Source: CALLVY01 sp937899855 (lineage in GTDB: Bacteria; Bacteroidota; Bacteroidia; Chitinophagales; Saprospiraceae). From it: 35,607 bases of DNA. Position numbers and translations under genes: made by a program. The notes beneath the pieces were generated by a model. That model was not told the origin of the DNA. It saw only the letters and a program-made list of their open reading frames with translations, and made no database searches. Shown here piece after piece: positions 17,335 through 25,548 of this stretch. Positions within the stretch are counted from its first letter, which is position 1; the number at the start of each line of letters is the position of its first letter. The stretch is from the NCBI GenBank assembly GCA_039820405.1, contig JBCBQC010000066.1, forward strand, positions 1 through 35,607. Reading direction: 5' to 3'.

Positions 17335-19335
17335 CTATTTCTTTAAATGTTTAGCAAAAAATCCAAGGATAATTTCGAAGAGCTCGACAATGTTTTCCTC
17401 GTGGGTCCAGCGGTGCCCCTCGTTATACCTGACGACGTAGGGTACTTCGCGTCCCCGTTGTCGCAGCCCCGCCACCACCCGATCGCTTTCCGAAATTCTG
17501 ACCCGGGGATCATTGGCTCCGTGGACGACCAAAAGGGGGCGCCGCAGCCGATCGAGTTGGAAAGCGGGCGAGACGTCGCGAATGATTTGGGCGTCTGCGC
17601 TGTCCTGCGGATGGTACCAAACCGTGTAAAACCAGTCGAGGTAGGGTTGCCAGTAGGGAGGGAACCCCTCAAACAGGCTAAAAAGATCGCTGGGGCCCAT
17701 CAGGTCCACCCCACAGGCGTAAGCACTGGAGTCCCGAATCATGGCCTGTAGGCTGGCCAGCCCTCCGTGACTGGCTCCGAAGAGCCCCACCCGCTCGGCA
17801 TCCACCCAGCCCCGGTCGATCAGGGCCCACAATCCATCCTCCAAATCGTCGATGATTCCCCTACCCACCTGGCCAAAACCCCGGGCCTGAAAGGCCTTGC
17901 CAAAACCCGCCGAACCCCTAAAGTTGACGAAAAGAACGCCGTAGCCCCGACTGGCAAACAGCTGGGCGTAGTCGATAAATTCCCACCGGTCGCGCAGATC
18001 AAAGGGGCCACCGTGGGGAATGAGAATCAGGGGCGCAGGCCGTTCCGCACTGGCGCCGGGTGGCCGTAGGTAGTAGCCAGAAAGCGCCAAACTGTCTCGA
18101 CTCCAAAAAGTGAAGGGCTCCAGGGCCACCAACTGGTCCTCGCGCAATTGTGGTTTTTGCTCGGCCAGCAGTTGCCAGTCATTTTGGGGATGATCGTACC
18201 GCCAATATTGACCGTAGCAGCGGTCGCTGCTGAGCTCGACCAGGTAGCGTTCTTCTTCGGCCACCGCTCCCACTATCCGGTAAGACTTCGCGGGAAATCG
18301 CTCCGTAATGCGTTCGTGGACGGCCTGGAATTGAGGCTGGATGGGCACCACCTGTGGTTTTACTCCTTCGTAGGTATAGTAAGAGGCCCGTCCGTCGGGA
18401 CTGACCCAACCGAGTTCCGCCAGGTCGTAATCGGGGTGTCGGTAGGGGGCTTCCAGTACGGTTTGGGTCCGGAGGTCGTAGCGGTAAATGGCCTTGGTAT
18501 CGCCGAGTAGGTTGCTGAGGACGTAGGCCTGATCTAACTGCTGCGGATCGTCGCTAAAACGCAGGATCTGGAACCAGGAGTTGAGGTCGAAACGAGCGAC
18601 TTCCCGAAACTGGCGATCGTCGGGGGAGCGGTAATACACCACGTACTCCGAAAAATTTTCCAAGCGGTCGTAAGCCCGCAAGCGACCCTGGCTATCGAAA
18701 GCGTAATCGCCAAAGCCCTCCTGTGCGGGCAAAGGCTTGGGGAGGGGACGCAGCGCTCCGGTGTATACGTCGAGTCGCAAGAGTTCGTAAGTCAGGCTGT
18801 CCAGACGGGTTCGTTCGATCACCAGCTCGGGAGAGTCGGGGGTGCCGTGGTGGAGGAGGCGAATCTGAACGTTTTCAAAAGGGGTGAGGGCGCGAGCGTC
18901 ACTGCCATCGCGGTTGATGGCGAAGAGTCGTAGCAATTCGTCGCTGTTGCGATCGGCCGAGTACACCACGCGTCGTTCATCCTTCCAGAAATAATCACGG
19001 ATGCTGATGCCCTGCTCCAGCAGGAGGATGCGTACGGCATCGGTTTCTAGGTCGCGAACGCGCAGGGAGCGTCCGCCAAATTCGTTGCGTTCGAGGTAGG
19101 ACAGGTAGCGTCCACTGGGCGAGAGTCGAAATTCGGATTGGCGGGGGTAGGCCATAAAGTCCGCCACGCTCAGGGGATAGGTCCCGCTTTCGTGAGCGGC
19201 GAGGGCACGGAGTACGGCCGGATCTGAAGGCAAGTTGGGATCGCCCGCTAATGGCGGCTGGCCATCGCTCCGTAGAACGATGGCCAGCAGTAGGACAATC
19301 GATAAAATGGCGTATCGACTTAGTGGATGGTCCAT
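17335..19335 (-). CDS. S9-family (prolyl oligopeptidase-like) serine peptidase, exported
   Basis: 666 aa with a signal peptide (MDHPLSRYAILSIVLLLAIVLRSDG). An N-terminal beta-propeller region (about 55-400) carries TolB/WD-like repeats such as SPSGRYLSYLERNEFGG. The C-terminal alpha/beta hydrolase follows (about 410-666), with the oxyanion stretch LIPHGGPFDLRDRWEF, the nucleophile elbow FGASHGG (S522), HGANDPRV (D609) and NEGHRW (H641). The family usually has GxSYGG, so His in place of Tyr is a small variation. Exported members of this group act as dipeptidyl or acylaminoacyl peptidases on short peptides. The start codon lies inside the end of the upstream T9SS gene (16-base overlap), so the two are co-transcribed and probably coupled. 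Confidence 0.9.
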   Translation of the reverse strand: MDHPLSRYAILSIVLLLAIVLRSDGQPPLAGDPNLPSDPAVLRALAAHESGTYPLSVADFMAYPRQSEFRLSPSGRYLSYLERNEFGGRSLRVRDLETDAVRILLLEQGISIRDYFWKDERRVVYSADRNSDELLRLFAINRDGSDARALTPFENVQIRLLHHGTPDSPELVIERTRLDSLTYELLRLDVYTGALRPLPKPLPAQEGFGDYAFDSQGRLRAYDRLENFSEYVVYYRSPDDRQFREVARFDLNSWFQILRFSDDPQQLDQAYVLSNLLGDTKAIYRYDLRTQTVLEAPYRHPDYDLAELGWVSPDGRASYYTYEGVKPQVVPIQPQFQAVHERITERFPAKSYRIVGAVAEEERYLVELSSDRCYGQYWRYDHPQNDWQLLAEQKPQLREDQLVALEPFTFWSRDSLALSGYYLRPPGASAERPAPLILIPHGGPFDLRDRWEFIDYAQLFASRGYGVLFVNFRGSAGFGKAFQARGFGQVGRGIIDDLEDGLWALIDRGWVDAERVGLFGASHGGLASLQAMIRDSSAYACGVDLMGPSDLFSLFEGFPPYWQPYLDWFYTVWYHPQDSADAQIIRDVSPAFQLDRLRRPLLVVHGANDPRVRISESDRVVAGLRQRGREVPYVVRYNEGHRWTHEENIVELFEIILGFFAKHLKK

Positions 19336-21203
19336 CTTTCGGTTTGTAGGGTTTGTCCATTTTGCATGACGCGGAGGAAGTACAGGCCACTGCTCAAGTT
19401 GGCATTGGAATAGGAGTGGTTGCTCTCTTCCCGCAGCAATTGTACGTAGTCGATCTGCCGCCCCGTGGCGTCGTAGAGGTAGAGGTCCAGGGGTTCCGGG
19501 GAAAGGTCTTCGCTACGGCTGATTTCCAAGGTCTGCCCCGCCACACTCGGATTGGGGAAAAGCTGGATGGCCTTTCCAGCCCCCTTACCCACCTGTACCG
19601 TACGTACCGGCGAGTAACTGATACTGCCCGCCGGGTCGACCATCGCCAAGCGGTAGAACCATTCCCCATCACTCAGCTCGGGATCGACAAAATCGTAGGC
19701 CTGCGCAAAGAGGGAAGGCGCCTCTTCCAGCACCGTACCAATTTTTTCAAAGTTGACCCCATCCGCACTCCGCTCTACCCGGAATTCTACGAAGGCATCG
19801 TCGCTGCTGGCTTCCCACTGGAGGCTCACCTCGTTCGGAGCACTCAAGCTCGCTTCAAAGCGGTACAATTCAACCGCCAAAGCCAGACTCACCAACTGAA
19901 CGTTGAGCAGGGTTTCGGTACCATTGCTAAGGCTGGTCGATACCGTCAAGGTATTGTAGCCCGCCTTCTCAAAGGTCACGTCGTAGGTGCCCGCCGTAGC
20001 GATCCCCGTTTTGTAAGCGCCGTCGAAGGTACTGATGTCTTCATTGGCCTGGAGGGAGCTGATTGTCACCTTGACGCCCGAGAGGTTGGCGCCGTTTTGC
20101 GAATCGGTGATGCCGCCCTTGAGGCGGGCCGCCCGGACGTAAGTCGGGGCGATCACAAAACAACCATTGTTGATGTCGGAAACGAGGATGTTGCCGGAGG
20201 GCAGGAAGGGATAAGCGCCCCAGGCGCCCCGGAAGCCGGTATTGTTCGGACTGTGGGTATCGTAATTGCCCACTTCGATCAGATTGCTCGGGACGGAAGC
20301 ATCTACGATGATGACGCCGTCGGTGTAGTGGGAAATGATCAAATAATCATTGAGGACGTGAACGTTGTGGGGAATGACCCCCGTATTGATGGTTTCTAGG
20401 GGGCGGAATTCGTCGAGCAGGCTGATGTTGTTCGGATCGCTGATGTCGTAGGCGGCAACGGGTGCATTGGCTACCTCATCGGTGGTAAAAACAGTATTGC
20501 CCGAGCCGTCGGCCCAAGCGTTGTGGGTAAAATCTTCGGGGGTGACCTGATCGCCCAGGAAGATGGTCGAGGTCTTATTGGCCACATTGTAGAGGGTCAG
20601 CTTACCGGCGTTGATGTCGGAGGTGTACATGATATTGTCCTGCACGTAAACGTCGTGGGCGTAGGTATTGGGGGCTTTGTCGACGTACTGCGGGCTACCG
20701 GGGGTGCTAAAGAGGTCGATGTAAATCACGCCGCCACCGTTGCGATTGCAGCCGGCCAGGTAGCCGTAGCCACTGCCGTCGATGTAGATGTTGTGACAGG
20801 TGCTGAGGGTACCCCCCAAGTCGCTGATGTTGGGTTCCCAGTAAGACCAGTCGCTGGAGGTCAGGGTATTGGGCAGGTTGCTGAGGTCGATGATGAGGAG
20901 GCCGTCGCCGGTCTCGTTGGTGACGTAGGCGTAGCTGCCGAAAGTTTTGACGTCCCGCCAGGTGGAGTTGGGGCCCGTGGCGGTTCCCTTGTCGATGGGG
21001 CCGGCCGGATTGGTGATGTCCAGGATATTGACCCCATTGCGCAGCGCTACGAGGGCGTATTCCCGTCCGCCAGCGGCGTAGCCCCAGACGTCACTTAGTC
21101 GAGTGCTGCCGTAAGAGGTGGTGGATTCGAGGGTGGTGTTGAGTTGCGCATCGGCACCGAAGCAGAGCCAAAGACAACAGAGGGTGTAGACCAGTTTTTT
21201 CAT
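19320..21203 (-). CDS. Choice-of-anchor B / LVIVD-repeat secreted protein with T9SS type A sorting domain
   Basis: 627 aa with signal peptide MKKLVYTLCCLWLCFGADA. Residues about 25-365 hold LVIVD-type repeats (NGVNILDITNP, GLLIIDLSNLP, GVIIVDASVP) expected to form a beta-propeller, as in the 'choice-of-anchor B' family. A carboxypeptidase-regulatory-like domain follows at about 365-440 (LKGGITDSQNGANLSGVKVTI), then a fibronectin-like region (VSLQWEASSDDAFVEFRVERS) at about 445-545. The C-terminus has the T9SS type A sorting signal (IQLFPNPSVAGQTLEIS ... SGLYFLRVMQNG ... WTIH). The protein should be secreted across the outer membrane and attached or released there. The S9 peptidase gene overlaps its 3' end. 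Confidence 0.9.
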   Translation of the reverse strand: MKKLVYTLCCLWLCFGADAQLNTTLESTTSYGSTRLSDVWGYAAGGREYALVALRNGVNILDITNPAGPIDKGTATGPNSTWRDVKTFGSYAYVTNETGDGLLIIDLSNLPNTLTSSDWSYWEPNISDLGGTLSTCHNIYIDGSGYGYLAGCNRNGGGVIYIDLFSTPGSPQYVDKAPNTYAHDVYVQDNIMYTSDINAGKLTLYNVANKTSTIFLGDQVTPEDFTHNAWADGSGNTVFTTDEVANAPVAAYDISDPNNISLLDEFRPLETINTGVIPHNVHVLNDYLIISHYTDGVIIVDASVPSNLIEVGNYDTHSPNNTGFRGAWGAYPFLPSGNILVSDINNGCFVIAPTYVRAARLKGGITDSQNGANLSGVKVTISSLQANEDISTFDGAYKTGIATAGTYDVTFEKAGYNTLTVSTSLSNGTETLLNVQLVSLALAVELYRFEASLSAPNEVSLQWEASSDDAFVEFRVERSADGVNFEKIGTVLEEAPSLFAQAYDFVDPELSDGEWFYRLAMVDPAGSISYSPVRTVQVGKGAGKAIQLFPNPSVAGQTLEISRSEDLSPEPLDLYLYDATGRQIDYVQLLREESNHSYSNANLSSGLYFLRVMQNGQTLQTERWTIH

Positions 21204-21334
21204 GGAGTCACGGAATTTGGTGAAACAAAGTAAATGAGGTGGGGTCTTATACGGCGAGATGAAGATAGTTAAAATGTGTCGATTTAGAAAAGGTGGAATG
21301 CCAGAAAGCTGACAAATTGGGGCTGGCCTGGCTT

Positions 21335-23350
21335 TTAGCCCTTTATTTGGCTTTCTAAAAACTGGCGCAGCTCGGTATTTTGAAGGGTTTGGGCCTCCAG
21401 TTCCTCCCGAAACTCGCGGTGTAGGCGGGCGCGCAAGCCGTGGGCCCCAGCCAGCCGGTTGGCTTCGCGCAGCCAGCGCTGCGCCGCGGTGAGATCGCGG
21501 ATGTTGTCAAACTTGGCCTTGAGAAACTGTTGCAGTTTCTTATCGGTTGGGTCAATGGGGCTCGGCAGTTGTTGCCGCAGTTCGTAGCGGAAATCATCGA
21601 GCAGGTAGCTGATCGTGGCCTTGTCCTGTTCGCTCGACCGCAGGCCCCGCAGCTCGAAGTCCACCTCAAAATTTTGCACCAACCACAGGATTTCCTCCTC
21701 CAATAAGCCCGAGCCGAGGTACTGTTTTTTGGCGATGTGTTTGGGGGAGGGGAGGTCCTTTTTGAGGGACAGGGAAAAGCTGGTGTTGAGCAATAAGTTG
21801 ATCGAATCCTGCGGGATTTCGTCCCCATTTTTTTGCATCAAAATGCGAAAGATATCCTTTTCGGACTGGCCCCCGTCCAGGTGCAGGGCCAGGGCGACGC
21901 GGCGTCCCAGTAGGGTGCGTTCCCGGAATTTTTGCAAACCTTCCGGGCTGTGGGGCAGGTCGCGATTCATCGTACCCATAAATTTTACCGCCGGATTGGC
22001 GATTCCCCGCTGCCAATTGTCGTAGTAGTCCATGGCCCGTTCGTTGATGGTCTCCTCGGCGCTTTCGTAGTCGAAGGCCAACAGGTGCTCGCGGTAGTAA
22101 TGGGACAGCGGCCGGGCAAAACGCTTTCCATTCTTGATCCAGGAAGCGTGCCGGGGCCGACTCCGGGACTTGAAAAACATGTGATCCCCCAGATCGCGGA
22201 TGCGGTTGGCAAACATGCGTTTGGCCCCTTCCGAGCTGAGTACGTCCTGCTTCAACGCCCGGTGGAATTTGATCTGATCGTCCTGTAGCAACTGGAGCAA
22301 ATGACTTTTCCCCGAAGTCAGGGCCACCAGCTCCACCATATTGCTCAGGCTTTGCCGAATGGTCCACATCAGGTCGTAGCCCTGGTACTTCTTCCAGGCG
22401 GCACTGTCCTCCCGGAGAATCCGGATGTCGCAAATCACTACACTGATGCGATTGTCGTTCTTGTCCCGTTCCAGTTCCTCCAGCGCTGCCTCCCCGGAGC
22501 CGACCGTGATACAGTCGATGCCCTGCGGGGTAAAGAGCGCCCGAAAAATATGGTGCATCCCCAGTTCATCGTCAAAAAACAGCACTTTCCACGGCTTCTT
22601 GGTAGGAGTGGAGGACAACTGTTCGGACTCGCTCAGTGGCTGAGGAAAGAGCCCCTGCAAACGAGGGCTGGCCCCATCGATAAAGCCAGAAATCTGACCC
22701 CCGTGTTCCGGGTTGAGACAAGGCGTTACCCGCTGGACCAACTGTTGTTCCGTAGCCGAAATGCCTTCGCCGTAGTCGGGAAACATCAGCCGCAGTTCGG
22801 CAAACTTCTGGTGAATCAAACTGTTGATCCGCCCCCAGTCCTGGGCGTCGGTGGCCAGGAGGACCTTATTTTTGAGTTCGTGGGTGACTTCGGAGACCAA
22901 AGAGCGCGGATCGAGTAGGTTGCGGACGATGTCGAGGCGTTTGTATTCGAGCATCGCCTGGAAATCGAGGCGGTCCCAGTAGTCGGCGGGGAGGGGGAGG
23001 GTAACCAGCCGGTGGTAGTGCTCGGCCCGGAGGAAAGCCAGCTCGGGCAGCCGCAGGTCGAAGTAGGCCCGGGGCAGGTAGCTGTGCAGGTGGATGGGAC
23101 AACGCAGTCCCACCACGCGCAGGCGCGTCGCAATCCGCAATCCGTAGGCCGCGTCCTTGGCCCACTTGAGGCGAATCTGGATAAAGACGAACTCCACGAG
23201 TCGGAAGGTCCCGCTGCGGAAGAGCTCGACCACGGCTTGCTCGGAGCTGACGTAGTCGACCTCCCAATCCCGCTGGTCGAGCAGGGCTCGGTAGAAGGGC
23301 AGTTGCGCTTCCCGACAAATGACCAGTACTTTTCGCGATGGGCTACTCAT
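21335..23350 (-). CDS. Dual receiver-domain protein (pseudo-receiver + H-box-like motif + receiver + shared C-terminal domain)
   Basis: 671 aa from ATG at 23350. An upstream TTG at 23383 is in frame but would overlap the previous gene; the ATG is 16 bases after that gene's stop. Residues about 6-120 look like a receiver fold without its acidic residues (KVLVICREAQL, VEFVFIQIRLKW, CPIHLHSYLP). SEVTHELKNKV (153-163, H157) resembles a histidine-kinase H-box. A complete receiver follows at about 254-370: FFDDE (D260, D261), ICDIRI (D308, phospho-acceptor), ALTSG (T345) and K367. The C-terminal 300 residues contain VKFMGT (455-460) and LLGRRVALAL, echoed in the 495-aa protein two genes upstream. 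It is last in the four-gene leftward operon. I know no described family for it; a response regulator or relay protein is the best guess. Confidence 0.8.
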   Translation of the reverse strand: MSSPSRKVLVICREAQLPFYRALLDQRDWEVDYVSSEQAVVELFRSGTFRLVEFVFIQIRLKWAKDAAYGLRIATRLRVVGLRCPIHLHSYLPRAYFDLRLPELAFLRAEHYHRLVTLPLPADYWDRLDFQAMLEYKRLDIVRNLLDPRSLVSEVTHELKNKVLLATDAQDWGRINSLIHQKFAELRLMFPDYGEGISATEQQLVQRVTPCLNPEHGGQISGFIDGASPRLQGLFPQPLSESEQLSSTPTKKPWKVLFFDDELGMHHIFRALFTPQGIDCITVGSGEAALEELERDKNDNRISVVICDIRILREDSAAWKKYQGYDLMWTIRQSLSNMVELVALTSGKSHLLQLLQDDQIKFHRALKQDVLSSEGAKRMFANRIRDLGDHMFFKSRSRPRHASWIKNGKRFARPLSHYYREHLLAFDYESAEETINERAMDYYDNWQRGIANPAVKFMGTMNRDLPHSPEGLQKFRERTLLGRRVALALHLDGGQSEKDIFRILMQKNGDEIPQDSINLLLNTSFSLSLKKDLPSPKHIAKKQYLGSGLLEEEILWLVQNFEVDFELRGLRSSEQDKATISYLLDDFRYELRQQLPSPIDPTDKKLQQFLKAKFDNIRDLTAAQRWLREANRLAGAHGLRARLHREFREELEAQTLQNTELRQFLESQIKG

Positions 23351-23366
23351 GCTAAGGCGTTTGGGC

Positions 23367-24035
23367 TTACAGCTTATTTTCAATGGTGCGCAGGTGCAAC
23401 TGGCTCAGCAGCTCGGCGTATTGCGCGTACTGTGGGTCGCCGGCTTGTAAATTAGGAAATTGATCCAGCAATTGCCGGGCTTGCGTGTAAAATTCTTCCC
23501 AGGCGCCGGGCTCATCGGCAAACAGGTCCCCGGGAGGTGCCTGCTGCCAGTCGAAGGTGGTGGGCATACTGAGCAGGTCGAGGAAATCGGCGCGTCTTTC
23601 CACCAAGTGGCTGGGATCGGTCTTTACCTTGAGCAATGCTTTGGGGGGCGGTATTTCTCCCCGGACGTAGGCGATGAGCAGTGCGACCTGATCGGCATCG
23701 AGCGCATGGTGGTCGTCGAGCCGTTGGCGGATCAGGGGTTCGTTTTTGAGGGCGCGCAGGTCGTCTTGTCCGTAGCCGCCGTAGAGAATACAGTGCCGGG
23801 CCCGGGCGCGATCGCGGTGGCGCTCGTAGTTGCCGACGTGGAGTAGGTGCAGGTCAAAATCGGGCAGCTGCTCCACTGCCTTCCACATCCCGAGCTGCTG
23901 GGGTTCGTTTTCGAAGCACTCCGAGTTGAAGTTGTAGCGGTAAAGCTGACCGTGCGCGCGCAGGTGCTCGCACAGCACGATGCGGCGGTGTTCCTTATTG
24001 TCGGTGATGAGAATGTGCAGGGGCTTAGATTTCAT
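23367..24035 (-). CDS. Small pseudo-receiver-like protein of the receiver/HEPN cassette
   Basis: 222 aa from ATG at 24035; an in-frame TTG at 24041 is less likely. The ATG lies inside the end of the upstream gene (11-base overlap), which suggests translational coupling. The first ~90 residues resemble a receiver: LHILITDNKEHRR (D12 at the first strand) and FDLHLLHVGNYE, where the phospho-acceptor Asp would be expected but is His/Val. HCILYGGYGQDDL may be the fourth strand. The rest is helical and acidic with no recognised domain. It may be an adaptor or a non-phosphorylated partner. Function unknown. Confidence 0.72.
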   Translation of the reverse strand: MKSKPLHILITDNKEHRRIVLCEHLRAHGQLYRYNFNSECFENEPQQLGMWKAVEQLPDFDLHLLHVGNYERHRDRARARHCILYGGYGQDDLRALKNEPLIRQRLDDHHALDADQVALLIAYVRGEIPPPKALLKVKTDPSHLVERRADFLDLLSMPTTFDWQQAPPGDLFADEPGAWEEFYTQARQLLDQFPNLQAGDPQYAQYAELLSQLHLRTIENKL

Positions 24036-25512
24036 TGCCAAATTTTAAGATGGTACCGTGAGCATTGTCCTCTCCCGCCGCAAACAGCAGGAGGCCGTAG
24101 GTGGCTCCCACCAATGGTTTTTTGTCCATGAGCAGTCGGTCGCAATAATTGCTCTGGGCGAGGTAACTGACGATTTTTTTGGAGCTCGTTCCCCCACCAA
24201 TTTCCTTATTGCCCAACAGTCGCTTGCGGTATTCCTGCGTCATGGCGCGGTGCAGCTTTTCGGGATTGATGTTGAGGTGAAAACTCAATCCCTTGGCATC
24301 TAGTTCCACGTCCCGCACATTGTCCAACTGTTCGGCAGCCTCTTCGGTCGTAATAAAGAGGGTGCCGAACAGTTCGTAGAGTTGGTGGATGGTTTTTTGT
24401 AAGGTGGGCAGGGTTTGGGGAGGGGTGATGAATTGGTGGCGAGCGTTGCGTTCGGTGGCTTTTCGGATGGCCTTTAGAAAATGATCGTGGGCGGCGCCTT
24501 CGGGAAATAGGTTGCGGTAGGCAGCCCAAGCGATGAAAGCGGTGCCCAACAAACTAAAACTGTGGGTATCTTTATCCTTGGTACCCATGACCTTGAGGGC
24601 ATTACAAGTCGGACTCCCTTCGCGGAAGTAGCCGTTGCTTTTTTTCAAATCTAGATCGGCAACAAATTGCTCGGGGTCGTAGCCGAGCAACTGAATCAGG
24701 TAGGACAATTGAATCGGCATGTTCCATTCCTCGTGCCAGCGTTCGGTAGAGATGTAGTACTGTTGTTTGCTGGCTGATTCGTTTTGCCAGTTATGGCACT
24801 GGTGTTGGTTCATCTCCGCCATTTTTTCCAAGAAATCGGACAGGCTAAATTGGTTGCGATTGAAGACCTTTTGCCAGCGGCGGTGACTTTCGTTTACTAC
24901 CGCCCAACAGTCTTTGGGGAGCGAGGAATACACGAATTGCCAGCGGCCGCCCAGGGCGACGATCCGGTCTTCTTCCGTGTCGTCAATCCTTCGTTTGACC
25001 TCCGCAAAGTTAGCGACGCCACTCATGATGGTGACCAAATTTTTCTGGCCCTGCCCGCCCAGGAGCCGTTTGGCTTGGGGAGCGAGGAAGGCCGTATTGG
25101 GGCCGGGTTTGCCAAAATTTTTCAACTCAATGTCCAGCAGTAGAATGTTGCCATCCAGGCGTAGAAAGGGTTGAAAAACCTGCGTGAACTCCGCTTCCGT
25201 CTGGCAGGCAAAAAAGTGTATCGTACCTTCCACCACCTCAATTTTATTGTCCTCCAGGATGAGGGGCATCTTAAAGGGCTTGAGCTCGGAGTCGCTCTGT
25301 AACTCTTTGACGTAGGTGGGGTGGTTGTAGTTCGTATTGTCGGGTAAAATCCAGTAGATGTCATCCTGGGGATGTTGTTGGAGGATGTAACTGATGAGGT
25401 ATTCCGCTTTGGCGGGGTAGTCCTCTACCAGGATCCAGCGTCTTTTGTCTTTATTGAGGTCCATGATATTGCCCGCAAAGGGTATTTGTTTTTCCAATGT
25501 AGTTGATTCCAT
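24025..25512 (-). CDS. Receiver-like protein with large insert and C-terminal domain shared with the 671-aa protein
   Basis: 495 aa. An N-terminal receiver-like domain is interrupted by an insert: RRWILVEDYP gives an acidic pair E30/D31, NILLLDIEL gives the likely phospho-acceptor D127, and LVTIMSG gives S164. The insert between the first and third strands is about 60 residues longer than in CheY. The conserved C-terminal Lys is not obvious. The second half contains ALKVMGTKDKD (305-315) and LLGTAFIAWAAYRNLF, matching VKFMGT ... LLGRRVALAL of the 671-aa protein. Near the end there is a Gly-rich loop (GNKEIGGGTSSKK). It is second in the operon, 36 bases after the 870-aa gene. I do not recognise a named family. 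Confidence 0.78.
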   Translation of the reverse strand: MESTTLEKQIPFAGNIMDLNKDKRRWILVEDYPAKAEYLISYILQQHPQDDIYWILPDNTNYNHPTYVKELQSDSELKPFKMPLILEDNKIEVVEGTIHFFACQTEAEFTQVFQPFLRLDGNILLLDIELKNFGKPGPNTAFLAPQAKRLLGGQGQKNLVTIMSGVANFAEVKRRIDDTEEDRIVALGGRWQFVYSSLPKDCWAVVNESHRRWQKVFNRNQFSLSDFLEKMAEMNQHQCHNWQNESASKQQYYISTERWHEEWNMPIQLSYLIQLLGYDPEQFVADLDLKKSNGYFREGSPTCNALKVMGTKDKDTHSFSLLGTAFIAWAAYRNLFPEGAAHDHFLKAIRKATERNARHQFITPPQTLPTLQKTIHQLYELFGTLFITTEEAAEQLDNVRDVELDAKGLSFHLNINPEKLHRAMTQEYRKRLLGNKEIGGGTSSKKIVSYLAQSNYCDRLLMDKKPLVGATYGLLLFAAGEDNAHGTILKFGNEI

Positions 25513-25548
25513 CGTTTTGTTTGAATTTAGGTTTTAAAGTGGTTGGGT

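Noticed and set aside
23351..23383. TTG start that lengthens the 671-aa receiver protein to 682 aa
   Set aside because: It overlaps the upstream gene and the added residues match nothing; an ATG 16 bases after the upstream stop is better.
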